NCBI GenBank assembly: GCA_004835665.1
Contig: RBKR01000013.1
Coordinates: 372,001 to 436,000 of the forward strand
Length of the DNA stretch: 64,000 nucleotides
Direction of reading: 5' to 3'
Source of the DNA: Phoma sp. XZ068
Lineage: Eukaryota; Ascomycota; Dothideomycetes; Pleosporales; Didymellaceae
Shown here piece after piece: positions 52,164 to 63,446 of the stretch (position 1 is its first letter; each line of letters opens with the position of its first letter). The notes below the pieces were generated by a model, which was given only the letters and a program-made list of their open reading frames with translations, was not told the DNA's origin and ran no database searches. A program made the translations under genes and the position numbers.

Positions 52164-53447
52164 ATGCCTGAAACTCACTTCCATCCCAAATTCGCGGACC
52201 ACCACCCTGAACAAGATGGATATCAGTATGAAATGGAGATTTACAACCGAGGGCTTGACTTTGAGCGGCCGCCTCTTACATTCCAAGCCGATCAGTGGGA
52301 AGAGCTTGCTTGCTCACGTCTGTCCTCAGAAGCAAAAGGCTACGTCTACGGCAGTGCAGGCACTCGGGAGACCACAAACAAGAACCGCGCTGCATTCAAG
52401 AAATGGTCCATTGTCCCACGCCGCCTCGTAAAGACAGACGACTTCCCCGACTTGAGCACCACCGTCCTAGGCGAGAAACTCCAATTTCCTATCGCTCTGG
52501 CGCCGGTCGGAGTGCTTAAGATATTTAACCCTAGCGGCGAAATCGCTGCTACAAAGGCCGCGGCCAAAGAAACAGTGCCGTACATCTTCAGCAGTGCCGC
52601 AGCCACCACAATCGAAGACGTTGCCGAAGCAAATGGCCAGGACGGCCAGCGCTGGTACCAACTCTACTGGCCCTCACGCGAGCACGACGATATCACTATC
52701 TCGCTCCTCAACCGCGCAAAAAAGGCCGGTTACAGCATGCTCTTTGTGACCTTGGACACGTACATTCTCGGCTGGCGACCAAGCGATATGGATAATGGTT
52801 ACAATCCGTTCATGCGCTCGGACCGTATCGGCGTTGAGTCTGGCCTTACGGATCCTGTATTTCGCAAGCAATTCAAGGAGCGCCATGGCGTCGAGGTTGA
52901 GGAGAAGATGGACACTGCGGCGCCCGAGTGGATGCGTACGATCTTTCCGGGAATGAGTAAGGGCTGGGAGGATATCAAGTTCTTGCAGGAGCATTGGGAC
53001 GGACCGATCATTCTCAAGGGAATTCAGACAGTGGGTGATGCACATAAGGCTGTAGAGGCCGGTGTGCAGGGTATTGTTGTCAGTAATCATGGTGGAAGGC
53101 AGCAAGATGGTGGAAACAGCAGTCTGGGGATGCTGCCGCATATCAAGGATGCTGTTGGCGATCAACTTTCCATCTTCTTCGACAGTGGGGTTGGCTCTGG
53201 CGCAGATATTGCGAAAGCTATGGCACTAGGTGCGGATTGTGTGCTGATTGGAAGACCATACGTCTATGGGCTTGCACTAGGCGGAGAGAAAGGCGTGGCG
53301 CATGTGCTGAAGAGCTTGGTCGGCGAACTGGAGCTGACACTGCATCTGTCAGGCATACCGAGTGTGGGCAAGAAAGACCTCAATCGTAGCGTGCTGGTCC
53401 GAGAAGACGATCTCTTCAACACTGTGAAAGGAATTGGGATACACTAG
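52164..53447 (+). CDS. FMN-dependent hydroxy-acid dehydrogenase, lactate 2-monooxygenase-like
   Basis: Second member of the FMN (S)-2-hydroxy-acid oxidase family in the window. Intronless, 427 residues, longer than the 380-residue one at 35 kb because of an N-terminal extension (about 60 residues) and a C-terminal tail. Visible motifs: GYVYGSAGTRET, FPIALAPVGVLKIFNPSGE, the FMN-site segment RWYQLYWPSREHD, LFVTLDTYILGWRP, IILKGIQTVGDAHKA, SNHGGRQQDGG with the catalytic His and Arg, and DSGVGSGADIAKAMALGAD. The insert around KMDTAAPEWMRTIFPGMSKG and the overall length resemble lactate 2-monooxygenase-type proteins that decarboxylate while oxidising; this is inference. No PTS1 (ends GIGIH) and no presequence, so probably cytosolic. 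Confidence 0.92.
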   Translation: MPETHFHPKFADHHPEQDGYQYEMEIYNRGLDFERPPLTFQADQWEELACSRLSSEAKGYVYGSAGTRETTNKNRAAFKKWSIVPRRLVKTDDFPDLSTTVLGEKLQFPIALAPVGVLKIFNPSGEIAATKAAAKETVPYIFSSAAATTIEDVAEANGQDGQRWYQLYWPSREHDDITISLLNRAKKAGYSMLFVTLDTYILGWRPSDMDNGYNPFMRSDRIGVESGLTDPVFRKQFKERHGVEVEEKMDTAAPEWMRTIFPGMSKGWEDIKFLQEHWDGPIILKGIQTVGDAHKAVEAGVQGIVVSNHGGRQQDGGNSSLGMLPHIKDAVGDQLSIFFDSGVGSGADIAKAMALGADCVLIGRPYVYGLALGGEKGVAHVLKSLVGELELTLHLSGIPSVGKKDLNRSVLVREDDLFNTVKGIGIH

Positions 53448-53591
53448 ACCGTGTAAGCATTTGGAGCGACAAGACGTATAAAAGGTGCGAACGAAGGTCA
53501 AGACCACGAATGAGACCGTCTTCTTTCACTACCCGTAACTTTCGCAAGTGCCTGCTAATCCTTAATCAGCCAATTATCAACCTTACTGCCA

Positions 53592-54596
53592 TTACCAATC
53601 AAGAAAATAGTCAATCCCATCACTGAACGCAGCACCACCAACCGTCGCATGGTAACTATTCGGATACACGTTAAGCTCGACATCCCTCAACACAGGACTG
53701 CCCACCAGCTCTGCATAGAGTCTGTTTGACAGATCTGTCATCCTCATCGGCACAAGAATGCTCTTTCTAAATTCAAACTCTCCATCAGTTTCCTTTCTCC
53801 GCTGCTTCGGAAACTGCTCTAGCCCGCCATAGCTGATCTGGAACGCCGGTTTGGTACTGTTACCTGTGGAAGTGGCGTTGGACTTTAGTGGCGCAAGAAA
53901 GTCAGAATGGTTGAACACATAATCGTCATTCCAGTACAGAGCAGGCGAGGCGGAGAGAAACGTATCGAACAGATCGGGCCGCGTGATGAGAGCGTACAGC
54001 ACAAACAGGCCCGCAAACGAATGCCCATAAAGTGCGTCCCGGTTAAACGTGGCAGACTTGAAGATTTCTTTCTGCACCCACGGACGGAGAGCCGTGTCGA
54101 TGAAGGAGATGAGGCCATCGGCGTTGGATGGCACACCGGGTTGGGAGGGGGATGGGCATGTGGAACAGACGGGCGGCTGCATGTCGCTGTAGCGTGATGT
54201 ACTGTAGGGTGAGTCTTCAATCGTATTTGGATAACCAATGGAGACTATAATGCTGTCGGGTTGGTTGAACTCAACGGGACGCCGACGCCGGATGGCCTCG
54301 GACGCCGAAAGGCCTTGGGCGTTGCCATCTAGGACGTACCTTGGTAAGTTAGTCTCTCGTATCTTCTGGTTTTACACTTTGGATGGGCAGACAGTATGAG
54401 TAAGAGAAGTCGCGTCTTACAGAGTTTCAACTGTAGAGTTTTCATGGAGTGTGGTCCAATTCAAGGGCCATGAGAGCTGAATTTGGTACTCCCAGGTGCC
54501 GTTGCTGGCATTCCAGAATCCAATGTTTGGCAGCACATTGGCAGAAAATTCTGTGACCAGAGGGCTGAATGTCCACGCGCCAATTGAAGAACTCAT
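53592..54596 (-). CDS. Alpha/beta hydrolase, siderophore esterase (IroE)-like
   Basis: PF00756-type esterase. Exons 54596-54421 and 54339-53592 (81-bp intron, donor GTAAGA, acceptor CCAAG) give 307 residues. The N-terminal segment SWPLNWTTLHENSTVETL leads into YVLDGNAQGL, where the splice lies inside the Leu codon. Further motifs are SIGYPNTIEDSPYSTSRYSD, the nucleophile elbow YGHSFAGLFVLYAL (Ser about 163), SASPALYWND, and a late YHATVGGAAF with the probable catalytic His. The elbow is GHSFA where GHSYGG or GHSFGG is usual. In moulds such enzymes hydrolyse fusarinine or triacetylfusarinine siderophores inside the cell. No siderophore synthase is nearby, so the substrate remains inferred. Confidence 0.87.
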
Positions 54597-55508
54597 GTTG
54601 GCTACGATTTATCGAGTTGCTCTCAGTTCCTAATTCTTCCTGCAGGGCGTCTGACTACAATGACGGGCCGATGGCAAGTAGCGTACCTGTGCAGCTACGA
54701 GACTTGGATACGGAGGCTGGAGGATGGAGACTGGAGGATGGAGACCGGCTTTAGGCCCCCAAAGCACGTGTCATCTGAAATCCGGGCTTAATGTCCCTCT
54801 CCAGGGGATATAATACTTGGCCCTTCTGATTGGTTAGTAGCCATGCAGCAGTCTCATATCAGTACGCAATATCCGGAGGTTAGCAGTCGACTTATGCGTG
54901 CTGGCCAATGAAACCATACTCACCAGCGGATATCGCCCCGAATCACTGCACGCCCACAATTCCGCGCACTAATAGCCTCTACAATGACCATCGAGCTGGG
55001 TTTGACTTGCTCCGATATTGAAGAGCTTATGCGTGAAGATTGTGTTGATGAGGCACAGAAGTTCCAGCTCATGGTGGTCGGTCTCAAAACTTCCAAGCAG
55101 TTGTGAGTTTGCTGCAGGATTTTTGAGTTTGCAGGGTCATGGATTCTTCGCCAAAGAATATAAAAAATAAAAGCTACTCCCTCAATGTGAGCATTATTGA
55201 GCTATGATATGATATCGAGTTCAGGAGTCCTAGTTTAAGGTCCAGACGCACAACAGCACGCTGTTCCAAAGTGAACAGCTGGCTATTTTTTGCTCACATC
55301 GTTTAGGCTGCTGAAGTGGGGACAGGGTACAAACTCCTACTTCGATCATCGGACGGAGCTGGAATGCTCGCACAGACGATATTATATATCGCGACAGGAA
55401 ATTGAGACTAAGCTGACAGTCACTTCGAGTACAACTGACCGCAGGCATGAGGCAGTCATTAGTGATTATGTATTTGTTACCTACATGCACCGTTTGTCAA
55501 CCCTTGCA
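54597..55508. other. Spacer, no gene seen
   Basis: About 0.9 kb. A 14-bp duplication (GGAGGATGGAGACT type) occurs at about 54,717-54,750. AT-rich stretches follow at about 55,155. No gene seen. Confidence 0.4.
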
Positions 55509-57360
55509 TTAAAATGCTCCACGCCCGGGAAGTGGGTCGTTCTTCGCAGGACAAGCCTTGTCGTACGTGGTTGCGTCGAAAAACGTAGGTTTCGGGCTGT
55601 TGTTGTATGCGAGGCCAACAAGAGTTTTGCCTGCTTAGGTCTTTAGTACCGTCTTTCAGAAATCATGAACGTGAAACTTACCAGTCGCTTTATAAGCAGG
55701 CCATCCGTACTGTATCAGGCCTCTCTTGGAATCCCGTGCGAATGCAGCATATGCACCTTGAACATACTTGATAGTAGCCGCTTCCGCAGCGGAGTTGGAG
55801 AGCCCTGAGTTGTCTGCTGCAGTTCCAAACACGATGTTTAGGTCGACTCCGTGATAAGCGGCACTGCCTCTCGGGCTCAGACCTGCAGTTGAGTTGTACA
55901 GGCGGAGGTTATCGAAATCGCCGAAGTAACGGTAGCGCCATGTGGGAACGCCGTATTGAAGCCTGTATTTCGTCGAAAGAGCCACCGGGCAAGTGAAACT
56001 TCTTTCAGTGAAGAGGTCCCATTGAGCGTTGGTGAAGTTCAGCTTATTAGCCCAGCCCGCGATTCGGTACCAACCGTCTTCTTGGTCAGCGTTACCAGCC
56101 AAGAGAGGGATCTTGGCAAAGTTTCCAGAGGCAGACAATTCCTGGTAGTCGGCAAAGACCGTGACGTTGTCTACAGTAGGGTGGAAAGTCGCCTGAGCAA
56201 GAGCTTGCGTAGGGAGGGCAGGCACCTTCGCAGCCGCAGCGAGAAGGACTGAGGCATCCTTGGATCGTACGCAGGAGAGTACGGTGGCGGCATCATCGCT
56301 ACGACCACCACAGCCGACAGTCTGCGAGACGTTGTACCACAAGGTCTGAGCATAGTCTGGGGTATTGGGCAAGAAGCTCAACGATGTTCCAGACATAGGA
56401 ATGAGGCCGGCAACAATAGGATCTTTCTTCCAAGCAAATGACCAGTAGTCAACGCTGGCTCCTCCAGCACTCTGACCGAAGATGACGATGCGAGAGGGGT
56501 CGCCACCGAAGGCTGCAATGTTATCGCGTACCCACTCTACAGCAGCACGGTGGTCCTTGAGCGCAGCGTTTGCCTCAACACCTGGAGCACCCGAAAAGCC
56601 AAACACACCAAGACGATAGCTGCTTTGGTCAACAGAATGCTACGTATGCAGTATCACAGAACTTACTTGGGTGTGACTACAACTACATCTTGGCTGTCAG
56701 CCAGATATTGGCCGTTGTACAGCGGGGTGTGGGGGCCAGGAATCTGGAAACCTATACAAAGCGTGAGTTCAGGTTTCTTGTGATACTAACATCCGATTAC
56801 GTACGGCCTCCGTGAAGAAACACCAGCACTGGCTTCTTCGCTTTGGTGTTACCGGCACTTTTCGTCCAAACATTGAGCTTCAGACAATCCTCAGACACCG
56901 GGTTGCTGTTCTGAGCGGCGAAGTTCTTCCAAACACGCAACCCGGAAGGCTGGGTGAAGTTTGGGAATGCGCTGACTGGTGGCTTATTTGATGGGCAATC
57001 GCTGTTCCGAGATCAGCATCAGGTGAGCAGAGCTTTGTCGGGTGTACATACGCTGACTAGTATCGTTAGTACATGGCGCGGAGATAACGTATGGGGGAGA
57101 AGCAAACATACCCACTCAGAAGCCTCGAAGACAGTACCTGCAGGCGCAACATATTTCTTTGGGGCTGCAAATCTCAGCTCACCAACTGGTGCCTCAGCAT
57201 ATCTGATGCCTAGGAACTCGGTGACACTGGTGTTCGATGCTCCATGTCCAATGATGGTGCCACCGGTGCTCGTTTGCACCTGACGCGACTGCACAGGACT
57301 TGCCGAGGCTGAGCCGAGTACCGTAGCTACAACAGCTGCTGTCAGAAAGAGAGGCTGCAT
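55509..57360 (-). CDS. Secreted type-B carboxylesterase/lipase with 5-bp microexon
   Basis: Extracellular serine esterase. Six exons: 57360-57112, 57056-57052 (five bases), 57001-56805, 56751-56667, 56619-55682 and 55630-55509. All introns are GT-AG and 47-55 bp. The total is 531 residues. The signal peptide is MQPLFLTAAVVATVLGSASA. Motifs: ITEFLG-like VTEFLGIRYAEAPVG, EDCLKLNVWT, FLHGGRF (oxyanion hole), NYRLGVFGF, the elbow FGQSAGGASVD (Ser about 227), an acidic site near NADQEDG, and YHGVDLNIVFG with the catalytic His. Skipping the microexon puts a stop seven codons into the next exon (frame CGATTG...TAA). Including it reads ASEWSADCPSN, the expected family sequence. Several N-glycosylation sequons are present. 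Physiological substrate unknown. Confidence 0.92.
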
Positions 57361-58464
57361 CTTGTCAAGTTGAAACGGCAGTGCTGAGCTCGACCAGCCC
57401 GTGGGAGCGGGAGGGCTGCACTCTTGAAGGGACGGCCCTTGGGTGTGCTAGCGTCGACCAATACATTTTCTGGAAGCGTACGAGTGGGACTGGCTTAACC
57501 GGGTTACTCATCACTTAGCGGTACCTGCATAGCGGCATCCATGTCGGAGAGCTGTGCACGCTAGCGAGACCGTGGAGCTTTTTGTGGAATGGCTGTGACA
57601 GCCAGCCTGCCATGAAATGAGGCGACCATTGACAATATCGGAACTACGGGAGGTTCAACAGTCGTAATAGCGCATACAACACCCAAAAACAGCGATGCAT
57701 AGGTGGTCCAAGTCAATTGAAGTCTTCATCTCGCTTGCCGTTGACACGGGTCGGCGCTTTTGACTGGCCGTGCCGGGACCCTGCTTTCGCGGAGATATTC
57801 CCCGTTCGTTCCTTCCCACCGTACTGGGCGCCATTCTCGTCCACCTTGAGAGCGACATGACAGCGGCGCTTCCGGACCTACTCGAGTCAAGATAATTGCA
57901 ACGCTTATTCGAAAAGCTCGCTGAGGGCGTCAATCTCCACCGATTGTCTTGCCATCTGTGAACACGTGTTTCTGAATTGGAGGCAGAGTTTTCAGTCGCC
58001 CGAGTTCACGCTCATGCTGATCGTCAGGTCTAATGATATCATGCAACCCTTAAATACGGCGTACACGCTGTTATGTGCCGCTTTGGATCGGAATTGTAAA
58101 GCAGCGCTCAGTAGGATCTAGCGCCCAGCGGCGACCTTCCAAGAACAGGAGCAATAACCCACGAAACATGCAGGAGCTAGGTTCATCCAAATTGCTTATT
58201 CGCTGGGCAGCTCTTATGAAGCAAGGATTTCGTATTGCCATTCCTTCGCGTCTACACCTACCAGTGATTGATCTGCTCTAGATTTAGCTCGTGCAGGGCA
58301 ATGCAGGGCAAGAGAATCGCTCCTTTGAATCTTAATGCGTGAGCTTACGCCATGATGCTAGAAGGATCTTCTCATGTCGCTCATCATTTCTTCTATGGAC
58401 CAAACATCTACCATACCGCCGGGACCCCTCAACCTCAAACTTGAAATTCGACTGGCCCTCGTCA
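57361..58464. other. Divergent spacer, no gene seen
   Basis: About 1.1 kb with the esterase promoter (minus) and the promoter of the rhodopsin-domain gene (plus). A minus-strand frame at 57655-57933 has no motif. The open frame from 58339 into the next gene begins at a GTG and is not used as start. Confidence 0.4.
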
Positions 58465-59768
58465 ATGGCACCCAGCGTAGGCCTTGGTACTGAAGGGCCT
58501 GTACAGCGAGGCTGGGGTCTATGGCTCACTTCAGTGCTTGCGGTTGTAATCGCAGCAGTTTTTGTGGGCGCAAGATTGGTACAGAGGTGGATCAAAAGAA
58601 GCGGCCTGGGGATGGATGACTACATGATCATCGCAGCTCTGATATCCTCTGGCCTGTTATCTCTGACAGAATGTCAAGGTATGTATTGTCTAAAGCTGAA
58701 TCTCATCACAAAACTGACCCCCTGCTGAGCCGTTGTGTACGGTTATGGTCGACCTTGGAAGACGCTCAACCCCGACACTCGCATGACTGCACGCAAGTGG
58801 TTCTATGGCGCCAATATCGTTTACAAGGTCGTCCTCATGTTCAACAAGATCTCAATCGCATGTCTGTACTACCGGATTTTCGCCATTGCCACGAACTCGT
58901 TTCGCATCGCTTGCCATGTGATGAACACCTGGATCGTCTGCTCGAGCCTTGCGTTCATCATTGCGACAATTTTTCAATGCTCACCCGTGGCTGCCTTCTG
59001 GGACAGGTCTATTCCAGGCTACAAGTGCTTCAAAAATGAGCCTTGGTGGATATCATACGCGACCACACAGATCTCAACAGACTTCGCTCTACTCCTGATG
59101 CCCCTACCTGAGATCATGAAACTCTCCATGGGTCGTGCCGAAAAGCTTGGTATTTGTCTAGTCTTCGGTACTGGTGCATTGTAAGTACGAACCTGAGATC
59201 GATCTCGGACCGAGCAACTAATGAACCTAGCGTCACCTTTGCATCCATCTATCGCGCAACTACTATTGCAGCCTCTGCCAAAGATCCCGACCCCACATGG
59301 GGCCCAATCCCAGCTACTATCTGGTCTGTCATTGAAGCCAACGCTGGCATCGTTTGTGCTTGTCTACCCATGCTTCGTGGACCTTTTGTACGGCTGTTTG
59401 GACCTGTTTTTGGTCGCTCACGTAGGGGAACATCAAGGCCAGATGGATCTTATAATCTCACATGGCGAAGCGACAAGCCACATGCATCTGCTGCCGTTTC
59501 CAGTCGCAAGAGAGGTACCGATGAGACTGTCATGGACCCCGAACGCGACAGTGAAGAGGGCATCATAACCAGTGACACCGGCGCTATAGTCCAGGGCAAA
59601 GGAAGCAAGACTATGATACGCGGCCGCAGTCCGAGCGGCATCTTTGTCCGAAAAGAGTTCAGCGTAGACGATAATCTTTCGAAAACGAAGATCGATGGTG
59701 ATAGAAGCACTGTTGGTAGTGTCAGCGAAGACAAGTCGCACGGTAAAGCGCCATACTCTCACATTTGA
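58465..59768 (+). CDS. Fungal rhodopsin-domain (Pth11-related) integral membrane protein
   Basis: Seven-helix membrane protein of the large fungal family often labelled rhodopsin-domain or Pth11-like. Exons 58465-58678, 58730-59180 and 59231-59768 (introns 51 and 50 bp) give 400 residues. The start is ATG 58465, giving MAPSVGLG, just before the first helix (WLTSVLAVVIAAVFVGARL). Typical motifs: SGLGMDDYMIIAAL after helix 1, GYGRPWKTL in the loop, KISIACLYYRIF, FQCSPVAAFWD, and QISTDFALLLMPLPEIMKL. About 120 Ser/Thr-rich cytosolic residues follow helix 7. No retinal-binding Lys site is evident, so the rhodopsin label is by family only. Some relatives are surface sensors in plant pathogens; a ligand cannot be read from sequence. 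Confidence 0.88.
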
Positions 59769-60674
59769 GATTTATATGTCCACCGTCACTGTAAGGGCAC
59801 CCGAACATGGCAGGCGAGACCAACGCACACGAGATGACATTACGGTTTTGATGATAGCGGATACTCGCGTAGACCTTTCCCCTCTCGCCTCGCTCAATGG
59901 GCTATTTCTTTCGATCTTCACACGATACCCTTTCCTTTTAATCAATACTCTTGCCTTCACTGACACCTTCAATCAACTCGCACCGATCCTCCTTTGTTAA
60001 AATAGATGTCAGATGCGCTCGAAGCCGCCCGCATTTGGAATCTCTGGAAGCCATGTCTAATTACTTCTATCACGAAATGAGTCTAATCAGACGTGGGCGA
60101 GCTGGGGCTCACACTACCTGGTACTGCGAATACTCGGGATTGCCACGTCAACGTGATTTATGAATACTTTTACAAACTGGACACAAATTTGCAATGAGAT
60201 GATTGCGGTGCGAGGTTCTTCATCCCTTTGAGAACCCTCCTCACCTCTACATTTTGCTGAAAGCCGGCGGCGAAACCTGCGTGACTACGCTCATTACACG
60301 TGTGGCGCCACAACATATGGCGGTGACGAGTGACTATGCAAGAGCAATTAGGTATGAGGCTTGTTTGGTGTTGCAGCCTTGAGCTCACGAATTGCAGCGC
60401 TTCAAAAAGCCTTCCAAGGTGTTGATCAGCTTGGACCCCGCACCACTCGCTTCTTGGACAATCTCTGCGCCACACTTGGACGCAACCATTGACCAGGCTT
60501 GGAACGGCTCCTCAGACGTCATGCGCACAGAAGTTCAACAGATACTGCTTTAACTTCATGAAGAGCTGTCCCCTCTGCCTTTTTAGATCAACTTCCTTCG
60601 CCAATTGCGCTCGAAAGTCCTCCCTCACCCATCAAGCCTGCTTAGCTGCAAAGCTCTAGCTACCCCGCCCCGCA
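59769..60674. other. Spacer, no gene seen
   Basis: About 900 bp between two plus-strand genes. The last 100 bp are C/T-rich and look like the leader of the next gene. Confidence 0.4.
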
Positions 60675-62303
60675 ATGAGCTCCAAAGCTACCACTGAAAG
60701 GATCGAAGGTGATGCGGTTGGACCGACCAAAGCACAGATCCTGGACAAAGTCTTCTCGCTTGCAACACAATTCAGCACCTGCGTCGAAGCCTTCAACCTC
60801 ATCCACCCCTCCAAGGACAACGACCATGCGCAGAAAGTAGCGCTAGCAAAATTGGGTGTGCAGCAGGGCAGACTGCTCATCTTTGGCGATGCTGTTGGTA
60901 TCTCTGCCCCACCTGCAACCATCGCCAGGCACATGATACCCAGCCACCCTGGCATCACAAACCCCGATCCGCATCTGCCTGTCAACTTTGGTGTAAGGGA
61001 TGCCCGGCTGGAAGATGATGCGATTCATGAGAAGGTTCGAAAAGCATTGAACGAAATTGCCGGTCGACCTGGCCATCTTTCACGAGATGAGTTGATGGAG
61101 AAGTATGGGTTGAAGAGCCCAAAGCGCTTCAATATGCTTGAGCACCCTGCATTGGACACGAATCGAATGGAGGCCTTTCGCGAGAAGTATGGTCTGTTGC
61201 AGGATCTGGTCAGACAAAGCGGCGCTCGGGCGAACATCAAACGAAGCATGAGCATGACGACAAGCCATTGGACAGTCAAAGACACGACGAGGTTTGACGA
61301 GTTTGTCAAGGCCGTTCGCATCGAAGTCGACGGACTGATTAATCTCCTCGGTGTGAATGAGCAAGTAGATCGCGGAATGCGAAGCGACATTCGATCTATG
61401 GCATGGCATCCCGAGCTCTCAGGGCCCGTTGTTCAACAAGACTGGGAGAAGCTGCGTCTCATCCGCGAGGCATGCGAGGTCGACTATCCTCAGTACATCG
61501 AGGTTGCTGATACAGCGCTTCAATACATTAACGATGAGCTTCGAGAGACATCCCTCGCGAGTCACCGGGCTTCACTTGGTGTTCCACTAGGCGGTGCAGC
61601 TGGTGCGCGGCGGAAATCAGACTACGAGCTACGGGCCCATCCCGAGGTGACCCAGACCCAGAAGAGGGGCTCAAGTGGTCCAGAAGAGAAGAGTGCCATT
61701 CAGCTCGCTGCCGAGAATGTCTTGAACCCACCAAAACCAGTCCGGCGACCCAGTAACAGCAAGAAGAACAACATCAACAACAATGGTCAAAAGGAGAAGC
61801 GACCTGGTTGGCTCAACGCGTTCAAATTCAAGTCCTGGTCCAAGAGCCATAAGCAGGACAAAGGACGATCGAACAGTCTCCCAGGGGCCGAAGACCCCGT
61901 ACGCTCACTTTCGGTCCCAGAAAACGAGATCTTGCCTACAACTGCTGCAGATGATGGTTTCCACAGCCTCGAGCCCGTGCGTTCGAAGAGCGTAGGTGAG
62001 ATCCCAGATGGACCGGCACTAGACTTGGACTCCAAAATCCAGGAACTATCTATCGACAACAAGAAAAGTGGGGAGCAACAGGCGCCAGTAATGGGAGTGA
62101 ACAGTCCAAACAGAGATACATTCGACAAGAACGAACTGGAACAGATCAAGACCGTCAGCAGTGATGGCGACCAGTACAACATTGTGCCAGCCACCACAGT
62201 GAACAGTCTGATCGACCGCCATGACATGTACAAGGGAATGGGTCGCATTGAGACCAAAGATATCAGGGATGTGGCACACGTACCAAGAGGTGGTTTCGAG
62301 TGA
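60675..62303 (+). CDS. HeLo-like domain protein with conserved C-terminal motif
   Basis: Single exon, 542 residues. The N-terminal 230 residues are helical and resemble the HeLo/prion-inhibition domain. A short first helix (LDKVFSLATQFSTCVEAFNLI) is followed by a Gln/Leu-rich helix with LGVQQGRLLIFGDAVGI, and a later helix pair around VKAVRIEVDGLINLLGV. The middle (about 300-480) is basic, Ser/Asn-rich and disordered (KKNNINNNGQKEKRPGW). The last 25 residues read as an ordered motif around RHDMYKGMGRIETKDI. HeLo domains form membrane-disrupting bundles in fungal non-self and cell-death proteins such as HET-S, usually switched on by a C-terminal amyloid motif. Whether the end of this protein is such a motif is unknown. 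No NLR or kinase partner is visible nearby. Confidence 0.72.
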   Translation: MSSKATTERIEGDAVGPTKAQILDKVFSLATQFSTCVEAFNLIHPSKDNDHAQKVALAKLGVQQGRLLIFGDAVGISAPPATIARHMIPSHPGITNPDPHLPVNFGVRDARLEDDAIHEKVRKALNEIAGRPGHLSRDELMEKYGLKSPKRFNMLEHPALDTNRMEAFREKYGLLQDLVRQSGARANIKRSMSMTTSHWTVKDTTRFDEFVKAVRIEVDGLINLLGVNEQVDRGMRSDIRSMAWHPELSGPVVQQDWEKLRLIREACEVDYPQYIEVADTALQYINDELRETSLASHRASLGVPLGGAAGARRKSDYELRAHPEVTQTQKRGSSGPEEKSAIQLAAENVLNPPKPVRRPSNSKKNNINNNGQKEKRPGWLNAFKFKSWSKSHKQDKGRSNSLPGAEDPVRSLSVPENEILPTTAADDGFHSLEPVRSKSVGEIPDGPALDLDSKIQELSIDNKKSGEQQAPVMGVNSPNRDTFDKNELEQIKTVSSDGDQYNIVPATTVNSLIDRHDMYKGMGRIETKDIRDVAHVPRGGFE

Positions 62304-63446
62304 TTGAGCGCTGGATGCTTAGGAGTTTGTTTTTCGAGGATTCGCGTGGATACCAGATCATTCTGTTTCCTTCTTACCAGTCACCACAGCATGTGAAAGC
62401 CTACCCCAGTAATTGTTATCAAACACGCTATACCAACACCTTCCTACCTACTTTCATACCCGTACTTGTGATCTTGCATTCATATTCGACCGCAGCACGC
62501 AATTCGGATATGTATGGCATACGATTATGCATTCATTGCCTCGCAGGAACAGTTGGTCTATGGCGTGGGGGCGTGCATGGGCGCGTCTTCGTTGCAGCGG
62601 GACCGCCCGTAAGCACGTAAGATCGACTCTTACCGCGTCTTTGCGCAAAGCGGCGAAATAGCGTTTGGATCTGATTTGTCGGTTTATCAGGTAGCATGTA
62701 TATTAGGCCGACAATACGTGATTTCATCAAAGTTACCGGGGTTGCTCCATGGTGATCTACAGACTGTGCGATCAATGAAGATTGTACAAAGATACAGCAA
62801 CGTAGACTGAGCTCAATTGTCTCCTGTCCGAAACCTTACTATGTTGATGTGCATCATAGGAGTGGTGTTTGCCCATGTCGGTATGCTGTAGTCGGCATGT
62901 CCTGCAACATAAAAGCCGGCTTGTCTTCGTACCTGCCTCGTCGCAGCAAGTGCCGAATGTCAGCCCCTGCTTTGATGCACATGCCACCCTGTCGCGAACA
63001 AGGGCAAGATGATGACCAACGTCGAAGGCCTGGAAATCGAGGCAGACGTTGATAAGGTTGAGGCCGCTCCTTCCTCTCCGAGGTTTCAGTGGGGGCTCGC
63101 GTCATACGCCTGCCTTGAATCGCGTCTTCTAAACTTGCAACCTACTCCATCAACTCACATGCAATACGGCGCATCAACCAAACTCAGCAATACCTATCAT
63201 TTCGCAATCATCGATGTCAAGCAGCGCATCTGCTAAGCTTGACCGCTGTCACATGGAAAGTGGAGCGTCGATATTGCAGGGTGCTTCATCCGGGAAGCTT
63301 AGTCCGCCAGTCGGCAGGTATCAACCCTGGTCCACAACAACATGGCAGTACTGTACGAATACCACAAGGGAAGGACCGAAAGTACTACACTCATGATTCG
63401 ATTTCGAAACTCATGTTTAATATCCACGTCCTATGGGTTCCCCCGC
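62304..63446. other. Convergent spacer, no gene seen
   Basis: About 1.1 kb between the HeLo-like gene (plus) and enoyl-CoA hydratase (minus). Short frames on both strands lack motifs. Confidence 0.4.
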
